A stretch of 64,000 bases of DNA. It comes from Sphingomonas sp. PP-CE-3A-406 (lineage in GTDB: Bacteria > Pseudomonadota > Alphaproteobacteria > Sphingomonadales > Sphingomonadaceae). Positions 18,188 to 27,342 of this stretch are shown in pieces. The stretch lies in NCBI RefSeq assembly GCF_003688625.1, contig NZ_RCWY01000002.1, positions 992,001 to 1,056,000 on the forward strand, read 5' to 3'. Under the pieces are notes generated by a model. The model saw nothing but the letters and a program-made list of their open reading frames with translations. It had not been told where the DNA came from and searched no databases. Within the stretch, counting starts at the first letter, position 1. Each line of letters begins with the position of its first letter. Position numbers and translations under genes: made by a program.

Positions 18188-19684
18188 ATGTTCTCTCGCA
18201 AAACCGCCCTTACGTTCGCCGCTGGGCTCACGCTCGCCGGGTGCAACCTCGCCCCTAAATACGTCCGCCCGGAGCTTCCCGTGGCACCGAGCGGACCGAC
18301 TGGACCTGCCTATTCGGCCGGCAACGCTGTGAACGCGATCGTGCCGGCGGACACCGCATGGGAGGCGTTCTTTACCGACGACCGCCTGCGCGGCGTGATC
18401 CGCCTTGCGCTCGACAATAACCGCGACGTCCGCATCGCGGTCGCGAACGTCGCCCAGGCGCGCGCGCAATACCGCGTCCAGCGCGCGGACCTGTTCCCGA
18501 CGCTCGGCGCGACCGGCAGCGCCACCTACCAGAAGTCGCCGTTCAACGCGGTCGGCGGCGGTGGCGCCGGCGGTGGCACAGGTGGTGGCACAGGTGGTGG
18601 CGTTGGCGGCGGTGTCGGTGGCGGAACCGGTGCAGGCGCGGTGGCCGGCAGCGGTCGTATCGATATCTACTCGGCCAATGTCGGCGTTTCGGCCTGGGAG
18701 ATCGATCTCTTCGGCCGCATCCGCAACCTGACGCAGGCACAGCAGGAAGCGTATTTCGCCGCGGAGGAAAACCGCAACGCAGCCCAGGTCTCGCTGATCT
18801 CGGAAACCGCGACCGCATGGCTAACGATGGCCGCGGATCAGGACCGCCTCAAGATCGCGCAGGATACCGAGCGCGCGTTCGGCCAGACGCTGAAGCTCAC
18901 GCAGGACCGTTTCCGGATCGGCATCGCCTCCGAGCTCGAAGTGCGTCAGGCGCGCACGACCTATGACCAGGCGCGCTCGGACATTGCCGACGCGACCACG
19001 CTGATCGCGCAGGACCAGAACGCGCTCAACCTGCTCGCCGGGACGACCGTGACGCCGGAGCTGCTCCCCGCGCGGATGCCGGACAAGACGCCGACGCTGG
19101 AGAATCTGCCCGCCAACCTGTCGTCGGAGGTGCTGTTGCGCCGTCCGGACGTCGCAGCGGCCGAGCACAACCTCATCGCCGCGAATGCGAACATCGGCGC
19201 GGCGCGCGCGGCATTCTTCCCGAACATCTCGCTGACCGCGGCGTTCGGCACGCTCAGCCTCGGCTTGTCGAACCTGTTCGGCAGCGGCAGCCAGCAATGG
19301 TCCGTCGCGCCGACGATCACGCAGCCGATCTTCGATTTCGGCCGCAACAAGGGTAATCTTCAATACGCCAAGGCGACGCGCGACGCGATGCTGGCCACGT
19401 ATGAGAAGAGCATCCAGACCGGCTTCCGCGAAGTTGCCGATGCGCTGGCACGTCGTGGCACGATCAACAGCCAGCTGGAGGCGCAGACGTCTTTGCGTGA
19501 CAACGCGGCGGGCGCGTACAATCTGTCGCAGCTCCGCTTCCGCGCCGGGATCGACCCTTTCCTCAACACGCTCGATTCGCAGCGCGCGCTCTACACCGCG
19601 CAACAGAGCCTGCTCGCGACACGCCTCGTCCGCGACAGCAACGCGGTCGAACTCTACCGCTCGCTCGGCGGTGGCTTGAAGTAA
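18188..19684 (+). CDS. Efflux outer-membrane lipoprotein, NodT/OprM family
   Basis: A 498-residue protein with lipobox LTLAGC and the NodT start motif NLAPKYVRPELP, followed by the duplicated TolC-like coiled-coil and beta-strand repeats (AQARAQYRVQRADLFPTLGATG; LNTLDSQRALYTAQQSLLATR). It forms the outer-membrane channel of the tripartite pump and is the last gene of the operon. Residues 123-156 are a nearly pure Gly low-complexity insert encoded by 18554-18655. It lies where the first surface-exposed hairpin loop of the barrel is expected and is absent from textbook family members. The start follows the permease stop by 5 bases. Confidence 0.94.
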   Translation: MFSRKTALTFAAGLTLAGCNLAPKYVRPELPVAPSGPTGPAYSAGNAVNAIVPADTAWEAFFTDDRLRGVIRLALDNNRDVRIAVANVAQARAQYRVQRADLFPTLGATGSATYQKSPFNAVGGGGAGGGTGGGTGGGVGGGVGGGTGAGAVAGSGRIDIYSANVGVSAWEIDLFGRIRNLTQAQQEAYFAAEENRNAAQVSLISETATAWLTMAADQDRLKIAQDTERAFGQTLKLTQDRFRIGIASELEVRQARTTYDQARSDIADATTLIAQDQNALNLLAGTTVTPELLPARMPDKTPTLENLPANLSSEVLLRRPDVAAAEHNLIAANANIGAARAAFFPNISLTAAFGTLSLGLSNLFGSGSQQWSVAPTITQPIFDFGRNKGNLQYAKATRDAMLATYEKSIQTGFREVADALARRGTINSQLEAQTSLRDNAAGAYNLSQLRFRAGIDPFLNTLDSQRALYTAQQSLLATRLVRDSNAVELYRSLGGGLK

Positions 19685-19694
19685 CGGTTAGGGG

Positions 19695-19729
19695 CGCTCC
19701 GATGGTCATGCGCCGTGACCGTCGGAGCG
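19695..19729 (+). terminator. Hairpin after the RND operon
   Basis: CGCTCCGATGGTCA pairs with TGACCGTCGGAGCG across a 7-base loop with one mismatch, starting 10 bases after the outer-membrane factor stop. No T tract follows, so it is a candidate intrinsic or Rho-assisted terminator only. Confidence 0.55.
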
Positions 19730-19832
19730 TGCAGACCATGGTGCAGCCGATACGAGCGTGATCGGTTGCGCTGGCGAATCGCCGTGACAGAATCGCTACG
19801 TTCATTCCAGCCGGACTTGTGGCGATTTCGCG

Positions 19833-20279
19833 TTAGTCTGCAACGCGCGAGGCACGCTGGTTGAGCACGATCTTCATCGGTCCCTTGGGCGTTACCCCGG
19901 TGACGATAGCCTGGCCGACGAAGCCCGTGCGATCATACGTCCCCACGCGCGCGATCTCGACCGGCTTGCCGCGCTTTTGCGGGCATGTCAGCGCCTGGAC
20001 ATCGTGGCCGTCGGCAACGTGCTGACCGTCGACCCGGCATTGCGCCTTGGGATCCGGCACGAGCAGTGCGTCGATCGCCTGCGCGGTCGCAATGCTCTTG
20101 CGCTCTGACTTCGACTTGCCGCGCATCATCCGCATGACGAACCCAGGGATACCGGGGATCGACAGCTCGGCGACGGTGGATGTGATATCCCAGCGCCCCG
20201 CCGCGATCGTCGGTAGATCAGCGGCGGGGGCAACGGCGGGAGCGGCGAGGATGAGCGCGACGGCGGCGTATCTGAGCAT
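19833..20279 (-). CDS. DUF3617 family exported protein
   Basis: 148 residues from the ATG at 20279, which gives a clean signal peptide (MLRYAAVALILAAPAVAPAA). The open frame extends upstream but without a recognisable start context. The mature part has the DUF3617 pattern: GRWDITSTVAELSIPGIPG near the start, a Cys pair (KAQCRVDG and ALTCPQKRG), and a final beta segment of the type KGPMKIVLNQRASRV. Members are periplasmic proteins of unknown function common in sphingomonads. It is a single-gene unit facing the RND operon. Confidence 0.8.
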   Translation of the reverse strand: MLRYAAVALILAAPAVAPAADLPTIAAGRWDITSTVAELSIPGIPGFVMRMMRGKSKSERKSIATAQAIDALLVPDPKAQCRVDGQHVADGHDVQALTCPQKRGKPVEIARVGTYDRTGFVGQAIVTGVTPKGPMKIVLNQRASRVAD

Positions 20280-20505
20280 GGCTCCGCTTACCCGCGCCCC
20301 CGGCGCTTCACCAGACCGCAGTGATCGCGGCCCGCCGTCGCCGATATCCTCGCGACAAAAGAAAAGAAGAAACTGCTCAACCGTCTCAAGCGGCTGCGGC
20401 GGCAGACGAACTCGTTCACATCGTCCACACCTATCTGACCTGACCGTCGGTTCCACCATGCGCGGTCCGCAGCCGGCATTTGCGGCAATCTGGGGCGATC
20501 CGTTA

Positions 20506-20925
20506 TCAGCCGTCGGGATACGCTTCGGCGATCATCACCCCTGCTGTTTCCGCATAGACCGTCTCCCAGGCTTCGCGGATCTCCGGCGTGAAACGGCTTC
20601 CCAGTATTTCCGAAAACGTCGCGATCAATACGGCACCGACAGCTTCGTATTGATAGGGTCTGACGCCGTATCCGACATGTTTTCGGGCAAGGTCCGCTAA
20701 GGTGGGCCGCAACCCGGCAATATTCCCGACCTCCCTGACGAGAATAGCGATCGTCTTCTCGAACACGAATGCCTGGTGGCGCAGATCGTCGGGAAAAAGC
20801 GCCCGTGCGAAAGGGTGATCGAGCAGCAGTCGATGATAGAAAAGTTCGGAATACGGGCGGGGTGAGCGTCCGATCAGCACATAGCTTTCGGTCACGAGCC
20901 GTACCTGATCTGCCGTCAAGGACAT
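20506..20925 (-). CDS. Single-domain bacterial globin (Vitreoscilla-type)
   Basis: 139 residues from the ATG at 20925, which has a strong GGGGGAGG Shine-Dalgarno; the frame continues upstream without one. The proximal heme-binding His lies in the hallmark segment ARKHVGYGVRPYQYEAVG. A Gln in RHQAFVF sits at the distal position, and AWETVYAETAGVMI matches the H helix of flavohaemoglobin globin domains. No FAD or NAD reductase domain follows, so this is a single-domain haemoglobin likely to bind O2 or NO. Downstream on the same strand (after 226 bases) is the DUF3617 gene; they are probably separate units. Confidence 0.88.
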   Translation of the reverse strand: MSLTADQVRLVTESYVLIGRSPRPYSELFYHRLLLDHPFARALFPDDLRHQAFVFEKTIAILVREVGNIAGLRPTLADLARKHVGYGVRPYQYEAVGAVLIATFSEILGSRFTPEIREAWETVYAETAGVMIAEAYPDG

Positions 20926-21316
20926 GCCCCCCTCCCCCGCGGATGAATTTCCCCGCACCGCCGAAGATCTCAACCAGAGCGAAATATTCCCGCCCACAGC
21001 CAAGGACTTATGCCCGATTACATTATCAGATCAGATCGCTGAGCGATGTCAAGATGCTTGCGGCATCGCAGCTGTCTGCGCTCGACGGTTAATGCCGGTA
21101 CACGCTGCGCAACAAAGTCCGCACCGGGCGCCGTCGAACGACTGGCCAAAGCCACCGCCGCGGCCATGCGGCTAGCGATGTCGTTGACCGTGGGACTGCA
21201 TTTCTCGTCGATGGTATAGCCAGCGGAGCGACGTCGACCCTGTGGGGCACCGGCTCATCCGGCTGTCGTCGGAATGACACGAGCGCGGCCTAGAGGACGC
21301 GCTCCCCTCCACCACG
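20926..21316. other. Intergenic region between divergent globin and ECF sigma genes
   Basis: 391 bases without a convincing gene. It must hold the globin promoter (minus) and the sigma-factor promoter (plus). I see no clear FNR or NsrR box. The frames crossing it lack coding character. Confidence 0.5.
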
Positions 21317-21916
21317 GTGAAAGATTGCGTGCCTGTCGTCCGCCCTATCGATCGCTGGTTCATCGAGGAGGTTCTCCCCTATGAACGCGATCTACTCGAT
21401 GCGGCGTATCGGTTGTGCCGTGGTACGGACGAAGCGCGCGATCTGGTGCAGGACGTGCTCGCGCGGATGCTCGCGACGGAAGCTTGGGGCGCGATCGTCA
21501 ATCCCAGGACGTATATGCTGCGGATGATGCGCAATCTGGCGATCGATCGGCTGCGCCGCGCCAAGATCATCGATTTTCGCCATTTCGTCGAGTTCGAGAA
21601 CTTCGACGCTCCCGACGACACCCCCGACCAGCACCGTATCGCCGAGGACCGCCAGCAGCTCGATGATCTCGCGCGCGCGATACGCGCGCTGCCGGACAAG
21701 TGTCGAACCGTCTTCGAGCGCTGTCGGGTCGACGGCCAATCGCCGCGACGGATCGCCGACGAACTAGGCGTGAGCCTGTCGACGCTCGAGAAGCGGCTCG
21801 CGCGGGCGATTTACCTGGTGACCCAAGCGCTTGAGCCGCGCCGTCGAGACACGTACGAGGTGCCGGAGCCGGATATCGGACACCGCCGGCTCGCCGAATC
21901 TCGAAAACCGCATTGA
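21317..21916 (+). CDS. ECF RNA polymerase sigma factor, FecI-like
   Basis: 199 residues from a GTG start. Region 2 (about 25-90) includes YRLCRGTDEARDLVQDVLAR and MLRMMRNLAIDRLRR. Region 4 (about 125-180) has LPDKCRTVFERCRVDG and the helix-turn-helix QSPRRIADELGVSLSTLEKRL. Both are typical of FecI-type iron/ligand-responsive sigma factors. It is followed after 70 bases by fecR and then an STN-bearing TonB receptor, the classic cell-surface signalling trio, so it probably transcribes the receptor operon when the receptor is loaded. Confidence 0.93.
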   Translation: MKDCVPVVRPIDRWFIEEVLPYERDLLDAAYRLCRGTDEARDLVQDVLARMLATEAWGAIVNPRTYMLRMMRNLAIDRLRRAKIIDFRHFVEFENFDAPDDTPDQHRIAEDRQQLDDLARAIRALPDKCRTVFERCRVDGQSPRRIADELGVSLSTLEKRLARAIYLVTQALEPRRRDTYEVPEPDIGHRRLAESRKPH

Positions 21917-21986
21917 ACGGCATCTTGGCGGATTGCGATGCGGCGTTCGTCTAAGGGAGTATGTATGTGCTGAAAGAGGATCGCGC

Positions 21987-22976
21987 ATGACGCGGTTCGG
22001 CGGTCTTCTTCGTAACGATGCCGATATCGATGCTGCCGAGGCCGCTGCATGGTTGGCGCAGCACCGCCTGGGCACGCTGGACGAGGTCGCGTTCCAGACG
22101 TGGCGTGACGAGGATGTCGCGCACGCGATCGCCTTCGCGCGTGCTCTGGCGATGTGGGACAGGGTCGGCAGCGAGACTCCGCGGTCCGTGCGCGAACTTT
22201 CGGGGCGCCGCACCGCCGCCGCGGTTCCCGACGCACCGAAAGGGCCCTGTTCGCGACGGATGTTCCTGCAAGCGGCCTGCGCGGTGGCGGTGGTCGGCGC
22301 CGTCGCGGCCGGTACGACTGCGACGCGCGCTTATGCCTGGGATAGTGAAACGACCGCCGTCGGCGAGAGCAAAACGATCCGCCTGCCGGCAGGCGGTGTC
22401 GTCGCGCTCAATACGGATTCCCGGTTATCCTGGCGCGTGTCGAGTACCGAAAGAACGTTCTGGATCGAACGCGGCGAAGTCGCGCTAAGTCTTCCGAATG
22501 GACCGGATGCCCTGTTTCACGGCGACGGGCGCATGGTCGTCCTTTCGGCAGGGCGCTTCAACGTGCGTGCGCGGGGCGGGGCGCTGGATCTGCTGGTGCA
22601 GAAGGGGATGGCACGCGTCGTTGGACAGGCTGGGTCGATACCCGGTTCGACGATAGACGCGCGCACTGGCGCAACGAGCCTGTTGGTATCGTCCGACGGC
22701 GCGATCGTGCGTCGGGCCGATGCCGATCAGGTCGACCGGGTCACGGCCTGGCAGCATCAGGAGATCCTCTTCCGCGATGCGACGCTGGGCAGTGCGGTCG
22801 AGGAGTATAACCGATTTCTGGTCCGCAAGATCGTGATCGTCGATCGCGAGCTCGCCAGCATCCCGGTAGGCGGACGGTTCGTCACGAGCGACCCGACCGC
22901 TTTTCTCGATGCTGTTTCGACCGGCTTGAACATCCGGGTATCGCGTTCGCCGACCGCGTATCTGCTGACCCGCTGA
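21987..22976 (+). CDS. FecR-like anti-sigma/signal-transfer protein
   Basis: 329 residues from the ATG at 21987, preceded by AAAGAGGA. The N-terminal cytoplasmic helix bundle (AAAWLAQHRLGTLDEVAFQTW) is the DUF4880-type sigma-binding region. One membrane segment follows (SRRMFLQAACAVAVVGAVAA), with an adjacent Arg pair as in Tat-dependent FecR proteins. The periplasmic FecR domain has DSETTAVGESKTIRLPAGG and LNTDSRLSW. The C-terminal STN-like segment (LGSAVEEYNRFLVRKIVIVD) contacts the receptor's signalling domain. It controls the sigma factor encoded just upstream. Confidence 0.92.
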   Translation: MTRFGGLLRNDADIDAAEAAAWLAQHRLGTLDEVAFQTWRDEDVAHAIAFARALAMWDRVGSETPRSVRELSGRRTAAAVPDAPKGPCSRRMFLQAACAVAVVGAVAAGTTATRAYAWDSETTAVGESKTIRLPAGGVVALNTDSRLSWRVSSTERTFWIERGEVALSLPNGPDALFHGDGRMVVLSAGRFNVRARGGALDLLVQKGMARVVGQAGSIPGSTIDARTGATSLLVSSDGAIVRRADADQVDRVTAWQHQEILFRDATLGSAVEEYNRFLVRKIVIVDRELASIPVGGRFVTSDPTAFLDAVSTGLNIRVSRSPTAYLLTR

Positions 22977-23113
22977 CGCGCTCCGACCGATCCCTCATGC
23001 CGTCGAGCTGAAAATCGCGAGAAAGTTTTGTCGGAGTTGGCGGTTGGTCCCGCGCTGATCGTCTTTCGGGGTGAAGACGGTCTCGACCAACCATTCCAAC
23101 CGGGGTTTCCTCC

Positions 23114-26100
23114 ATGCGCTCGACACTCGCCGGGACGTCGCTGCTCGCGACGCTCTTGATGACGCCTGCCGCCCATGCCGCGCCGATCGCCGCGCCCGAC
23201 ATGCACAGCTTCGATATCGCTCCCCAATCGCTGGCCAACGCGCTGACCGAATTCGGCCGGCAAGCGAACGTGCAGATCTTCTTTCCCCGCGCCACGATCG
23301 CGCAGGTCCAGTCCGCTGCGATCCGCGGCGCGATGTCTCGACAGGCCGCCTTGCGCCTGTTGATCGCGAACAGCCCGCTCCAGCTGCGGCGCGACGACGG
23401 GAAGACCATCGTGCTGGGCGCGGCCGATCCGCAAGGCGGCGCTGGCCTTCGCCATCCGGTCGCCTTGACCACGGGGGCCGCGATCCTCGATCGTACCGGC
23501 GTTACAGCGCCCGATCCCGGCCCGGACCCCGCCGCCGATCCCGGCAACGAGATCGTGGTGACCGGCGCTGTGCCGCTCGAGGAAGAGCGCGCGCTCGCCT
23601 GGAAACGACAGCAGGTCGGCACCAACGCGGTCATGTCCGGCGAGACCATCGCCCGGCGTCCGGGTGGCAACATCGTCGACATCCTCGCGGTACTGCCAGG
23701 CGTCAGCGCCTATGCGGACATGGGGCTCGGCCAGGCAGCGACCGGCGAAGCGGAGTTCATCTCGATCCGCGGCATCGATTCGAGCTACAACGCCTATTCG
23801 ATCAACGGCATGCGCGTGGCGGAATCCGATCCGGCGACCCGCGCGCTGTCGCTCAAGATGATCGCGCCCTACGGCCTGCGCTCGGCAAGCGTGTCGAAGA
23901 CCCCCGGCGCCGCCGACTACGGCGACTCGATCGGCGGCACGGTCGACATCGCGACGCCGACCGGCTTCCAATATGGCGACCATTATCTGAAGGTCACCGG
24001 CGGCGCGAATTACAACGACCGTGCCGACAAGCTCGGCTTCAAGGCATTCGGCGGGGTCGGTCAGATCGAACTCGCCAGGACGTTCGGCGCGAACCACACC
24101 ATCGGCGTCTACGCGACCGGCTATTACGAACAGCGCCGTTCGGCGGCGGAAAGCGTCGAGGCGGTCACCTATATCCCCGCGACGGCGACTTCGGGGCCCG
24201 GCGACCTGACCGCGATGGGGATCAAATACGATCTCTACGATTCGAACATCGAGCGGTTCGGCGGCAATTTTTCGCTCGATTTCAAGGGCGATGCGGTCTC
24301 CGCGTTCATCCGCGGCACCTATGGCCATTACAAGGTCTCGTCCGTCGACGTACAGCACAGCATCACCGGCGGCATCCTGCAGCTGCTCGGTACCGCGCCC
24401 TATTACGGGGCGAACGGCGCCTATAATCCGCTCGGCACGCTGGCCGGCAGCTACTTCCAGGCCCGCGACCAGATCTCGCAGCTCGGCACGATCCAGGCCG
24501 GCAGCGACATCAAGATGTCGGACAAAGTCTCAGCATCGTTGCGCGCGTCCTATGGCTATGGCCAACAGCGGCGTCCGAATTACGTCGAAGGAAGCCTGTA
24601 CAGCGACACGAGCCTGTTGACCGACAGTGCCGAAAATCCCCGCGGCAGCGTCCTGATCGACACCGGCAATCCGACCAATATCGGTCTCGCGTTCGCCGAT
24701 CCGGCGATGCGCAACGCCGTCTTCAGCGCCGACTCGATCCGCGCGTGGAAATTCCAGGCGCGCGACGTCGAGTCCGACGACAACCTCTACGAACTGAAGC
24801 TCGATATGGATTACGCCCCCGACGGGCTGATCAAGCATATCCGCTGGGGTGCCGACCTCAGCCTCTCGGACCGCTCGCAATACGACCGCGGCCTGCTCGG
24901 CAACAACGGCGACAATTTCGTCATCCCCGCCGCCGACGGCAGCCGCCCCGATTTCGATGCAGGGCAAGGCTCGACCGGGTCCGCACTGCCCGGCCGCAAC
25001 GTCGATTTCATGGGCGGAAACTATCCCGGCTTCCGGATCTACGACCGGACATATTTCGAAAAGAGCATCCTGCCCTACGCCTATACCAACCAGTTCACGC
25101 CCGACGGCACCCCGAACCCCGGCTATTACACCACCAACGACTATGCCCGGAACACCGTCTTCGGCACCGAGACGGTCGTCGCCGGCTATGCGCAGGCGGA
25201 TGCGGCGCTCGGGCCGGTGCAGATGGTCGCAGGGCTTCGCTTCGAGCATACCGACTTCACCGCGACGCACTGGGTGGTGGTCACCGATTCCGGCGGCGCC
25301 TCGCCGAACGATACCGGCCATTTCACGTCGGACGGCAACAGCTACAACGAATTCCTGCCAAGCCTGAACCTGGCCTACCGCCCGACCGATCGGCTGGTCA
25401 TCCGCGGCGCGGCGCGGCGCAGCTTCGCGCGGCCGGCCTTCGCGCTGGTCGCGGGTCCCGAGACCTATAGCTACAACGACGTCACCGGCGCGCTGGCGTT
25501 CGTCAACCGGTCCAACCCCGATCTGAAGCCGACGACCGCGACCAACCTCGATCTCGGCGTCGAATGGTATCCCGATCATAGCGCGGTGATCGAGACGGCC
25601 GGCTTCTACAAGCATCTGTCGAACTTCGTGTTCACCGCAAGCGCGACCGGGAGCACGCCGAGTTCGAGCGGCGGCACCAACACCGTCGGCGGGATCGTCT
25701 ACACGATGCCGCTGAACGGCAGCGACGCCGATCTGTACGGCGTCGAGTTCCATGCGCGGAAACAGTTCTTCGAACTCGGGCGATTCTTCGGCGGGTTCGG
25801 GGTCGAGGGGTCCGCGACGTTGCAGGACAGCCGTGCCGACAGTGGCGTCACCGGGCGCGGCACGACGGTGCTGCCGCGCGCGCCCAACGTGATCTACAAT
25901 ACCGAGCTGTTCTACGAGCGTCCGGCATTTTCGGGTCGCCTCGCCTGGCAATATGTCGGTCGTCAGCTGCTGAGCCTCAACGACCAGCTCGACACCTATC
26001 TCCAGCCCAACCGCCAGCTGAACTTCAACGCCACCTATCACATCGGCCGATGGTCGCTGTCGGGCCAGGTGCAGAACATTCTCAACAAGGAAAGCTTCTA

Positions 26101-26212
26101 CAAGACTATGGGCAAGAGCACGCGCTATCTGGGTGTGCAGGACGGCGGCGGTAACGGCTCGTATGTCGAGACCGGTCGCTTCTTCAAGCTGACGACCTCG
26201 TTCCAGTGGTGA
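23114..26212 (+). CDS. TonB-dependent receptor with STN signalling domain (FecA type)
   Basis: A 1032-residue protein with a signal peptide ending near HAAP. The STN domain spans about 33-110 (FDIAPQSLANALTEFGRQA, VQIFFPRATIAQVQSAAIRG), followed by a TonB box (GNEIVVTGAVPL), plug and barrel ending RFFKLTTSFQW. The plug (LPGVSAYADMGLGQAATGEAEF) and the long barrel resemble the TonB receptors of Caulobacter and sphingomonads rather than siderophore receptors. With the upstream FecI/FecR pair it should sense its own substrate. The PI-PLC gene starts within its stop codon, so the imported substrate may be the product or substrate of that enzyme. Confidence 0.94.
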   Translation: MRSTLAGTSLLATLLMTPAAHAAPIAAPDMHSFDIAPQSLANALTEFGRQANVQIFFPRATIAQVQSAAIRGAMSRQAALRLLIANSPLQLRRDDGKTIVLGAADPQGGAGLRHPVALTTGAAILDRTGVTAPDPGPDPAADPGNEIVVTGAVPLEEERALAWKRQQVGTNAVMSGETIARRPGGNIVDILAVLPGVSAYADMGLGQAATGEAEFISIRGIDSSYNAYSINGMRVAESDPATRALSLKMIAPYGLRSASVSKTPGAADYGDSIGGTVDIATPTGFQYGDHYLKVTGGANYNDRADKLGFKAFGGVGQIELARTFGANHTIGVYATGYYEQRRSAAESVEAVTYIPATATSGPGDLTAMGIKYDLYDSNIERFGGNFSLDFKGDAVSAFIRGTYGHYKVSSVDVQHSITGGILQLLGTAPYYGANGAYNPLGTLAGSYFQARDQISQLGTIQAGSDIKMSDKVSASLRASYGYGQQRRPNYVEGSLYSDTSLLTDSAENPRGSVLIDTGNPTNIGLAFADPAMRNAVFSADSIRAWKFQARDVESDDNLYELKLDMDYAPDGLIKHIRWGADLSLSDRSQYDRGLLGNNGDNFVIPAADGSRPDFDAGQGSTGSALPGRNVDFMGGNYPGFRIYDRTYFEKSILPYAYTNQFTPDGTPNPGYYTTNDYARNTVFGTETVVAGYAQADAALGPVQMVAGLRFEHTDFTATHWVVVTDSGGASPNDTGHFTSDGNSYNEFLPSLNLAYRPTDRLVIRGAARRSFARPAFALVAGPETYSYNDVTGALAFVNRSNPDLKPTTATNLDLGVEWYPDHSAVIETAGFYKHLSNFVFTASATGSTPSSSGGTNTVGGIVYTMPLNGSDADLYGVEFHARKQFFELGRFFGGFGVEGSATLQDSRADSGVTGRGTTVLPRAPNVIYNTELFYERPAFSGRLAWQYVGRQLLSLNDQLDTYLQPNRQLNFNATYHIGRWSLSGQVQNILNKESFYKTMGKSTRYLGVQDGGGNGSYVETGRFFKLTTSFQW

Positions 26213-27342
26213 ACGCCTGTCAAACACCAGACTGGCGGTTGGCCGCCGCAGCGCTTCTGACGATCGCTGCGGCTGGTTCGGCGGCATCGCGACACGACGA
26301 CCGGGTCGAGGGGCTGCCGGCGACGCTGCGGCTCGATCAGGTGCAGCTGCTCGGCTCGCACAACAGCTACAAGCGCTACCCGTCGGCCGACGAAGAGGCG
26401 CGGATCCGCACGCTGGCGCCGCAATATTGGGACGAACTCGACTATGGCCATCCGCCGCTGGAGGCGCAGTTCGCGATCGGCATCCGTCAGATCGAGATCG
26501 ACGTCGCGCCCGATCCACAAGGCGGGCTGTATGCCACGCCCTATCAGATGGCGGCGCCTGCAACGCGCAAGGCGATGACGGCACCGGGCGCGAAGGTGCT
26601 GCACTTTCCGCAGATCGATACCGAAAGCCATTGTCTCGTCTTTCGCGAGTGCCTGGCGATCCTGCGGCGCTGGTCGGACCGGCACCCAGACCACCTGCCC
26701 GTCACGGTGCTGGTCAACGCCAGCGACTTCCCGCCGATCGCCGGGTCGTGGCTGCACGATGCGAAATTCGAGGCTGGCGATCTCGACGCGCTCGATACCG
26801 ATATCCGCACCGTCATGGGCGAGGATCGGCTGATCGCGCCCGACAGCGTGCGCGGCGATCGCCCGACGCTGGCGGAAGCCGTGCGCGCGCATGCATGGCC
26901 GACGCTGGCCGCCGCGAAAGGGCGGTTCGTGTTCGTTCTCGATGGCGACGAGCGGCATTATGCGCTCTACCGCGCGGGCCACCCGTCGCTGCGGGGGCGG
27001 GCGATGTTCGGCTATTATGACGAGCAATCGCCCGAAGCCGCCGTGTTCAACATTCAGGACCCGCGCGGCGAAGACGCGCATATCGCTCGCCTCGTCCGCG
27101 CCGGCTATCTGGTGCGCACCCGCGCCGATGCCGACACGAAGGAAGCGCGCGCCGACGATCCGACCCGGCTCACCGCGGCGATCGCCTCGGGCGCGCAGTT
27201 CGTCAGCAGCGACTATTACGACGGCGTGCCCAACCCGCATGGCTATGCCTATCGCGCGAGCCTGCCCGGCGATGTCCTGCACCGCTGCGACCCGGTCGCC
27301 GCGCACTGCGAAGCGCTACCGTCCAAGCGGGCGGACCGGTGA
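26209..27342 (+). CDS. Secreted PI-PLC-like phosphodiesterase (SaPLC1-like, Ca-dependent type)
   Basis: 377 residues from the GTG at 26209, which overlaps the receptor's TGA (GTGA); GTG at 26206 is equally possible. A hydrophobic leader (AAAALLTIAAAGSAAS) indicates export. The PLC-X TIM-barrel signature is present: QLLGSHNSYKRYPS supplies the first catalytic His and Asn, IRQIEIDVAPDP the acidic residues, and CLAILRRWSDRHPDHLPVTVLV the next strand. This is the pattern of the Streptomyces Ca-dependent PI-PLC1-like subfamily. It would cleave phosphoinositol or glycerophosphodiester head groups in the periplasm or outside the cell. It is coupled to the receptor before it and the PHP hydrolase after it. 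Confidence 0.82.
   Translation: MNACQTPDWRLAAAALLTIAAAGSAASRHDDRVEGLPATLRLDQVQLLGSHNSYKRYPSADEEARIRTLAPQYWDELDYGHPPLEAQFAIGIRQIEIDVAPDPQGGLYATPYQMAAPATRKAMTAPGAKVLHFPQIDTESHCLVFRECLAILRRWSDRHPDHLPVTVLVNASDFPPIAGSWLHDAKFEAGDLDALDTDIRTVMGEDRLIAPDSVRGDRPTLAEAVRAHAWPTLAAAKGRFVFVLDGDERHYALYRAGHPSLRGRAMFGYYDEQSPEAAVFNIQDPRGEDAHIARLVRAGYLVRTRADADTKEARADDPTRLTAAIASGAQFVSSDYYDGVPNPHGYAYRASLPGDVLHRCDPVAAHCEALPSKRADR

Noticed and set aside
20340..20445. Possible coding fragment (DILATKEKKKLLNRLKRLR)
   Set aside because: Short, without a start codon or ribosome-binding site; could be a decayed gene but there is too little to support it.
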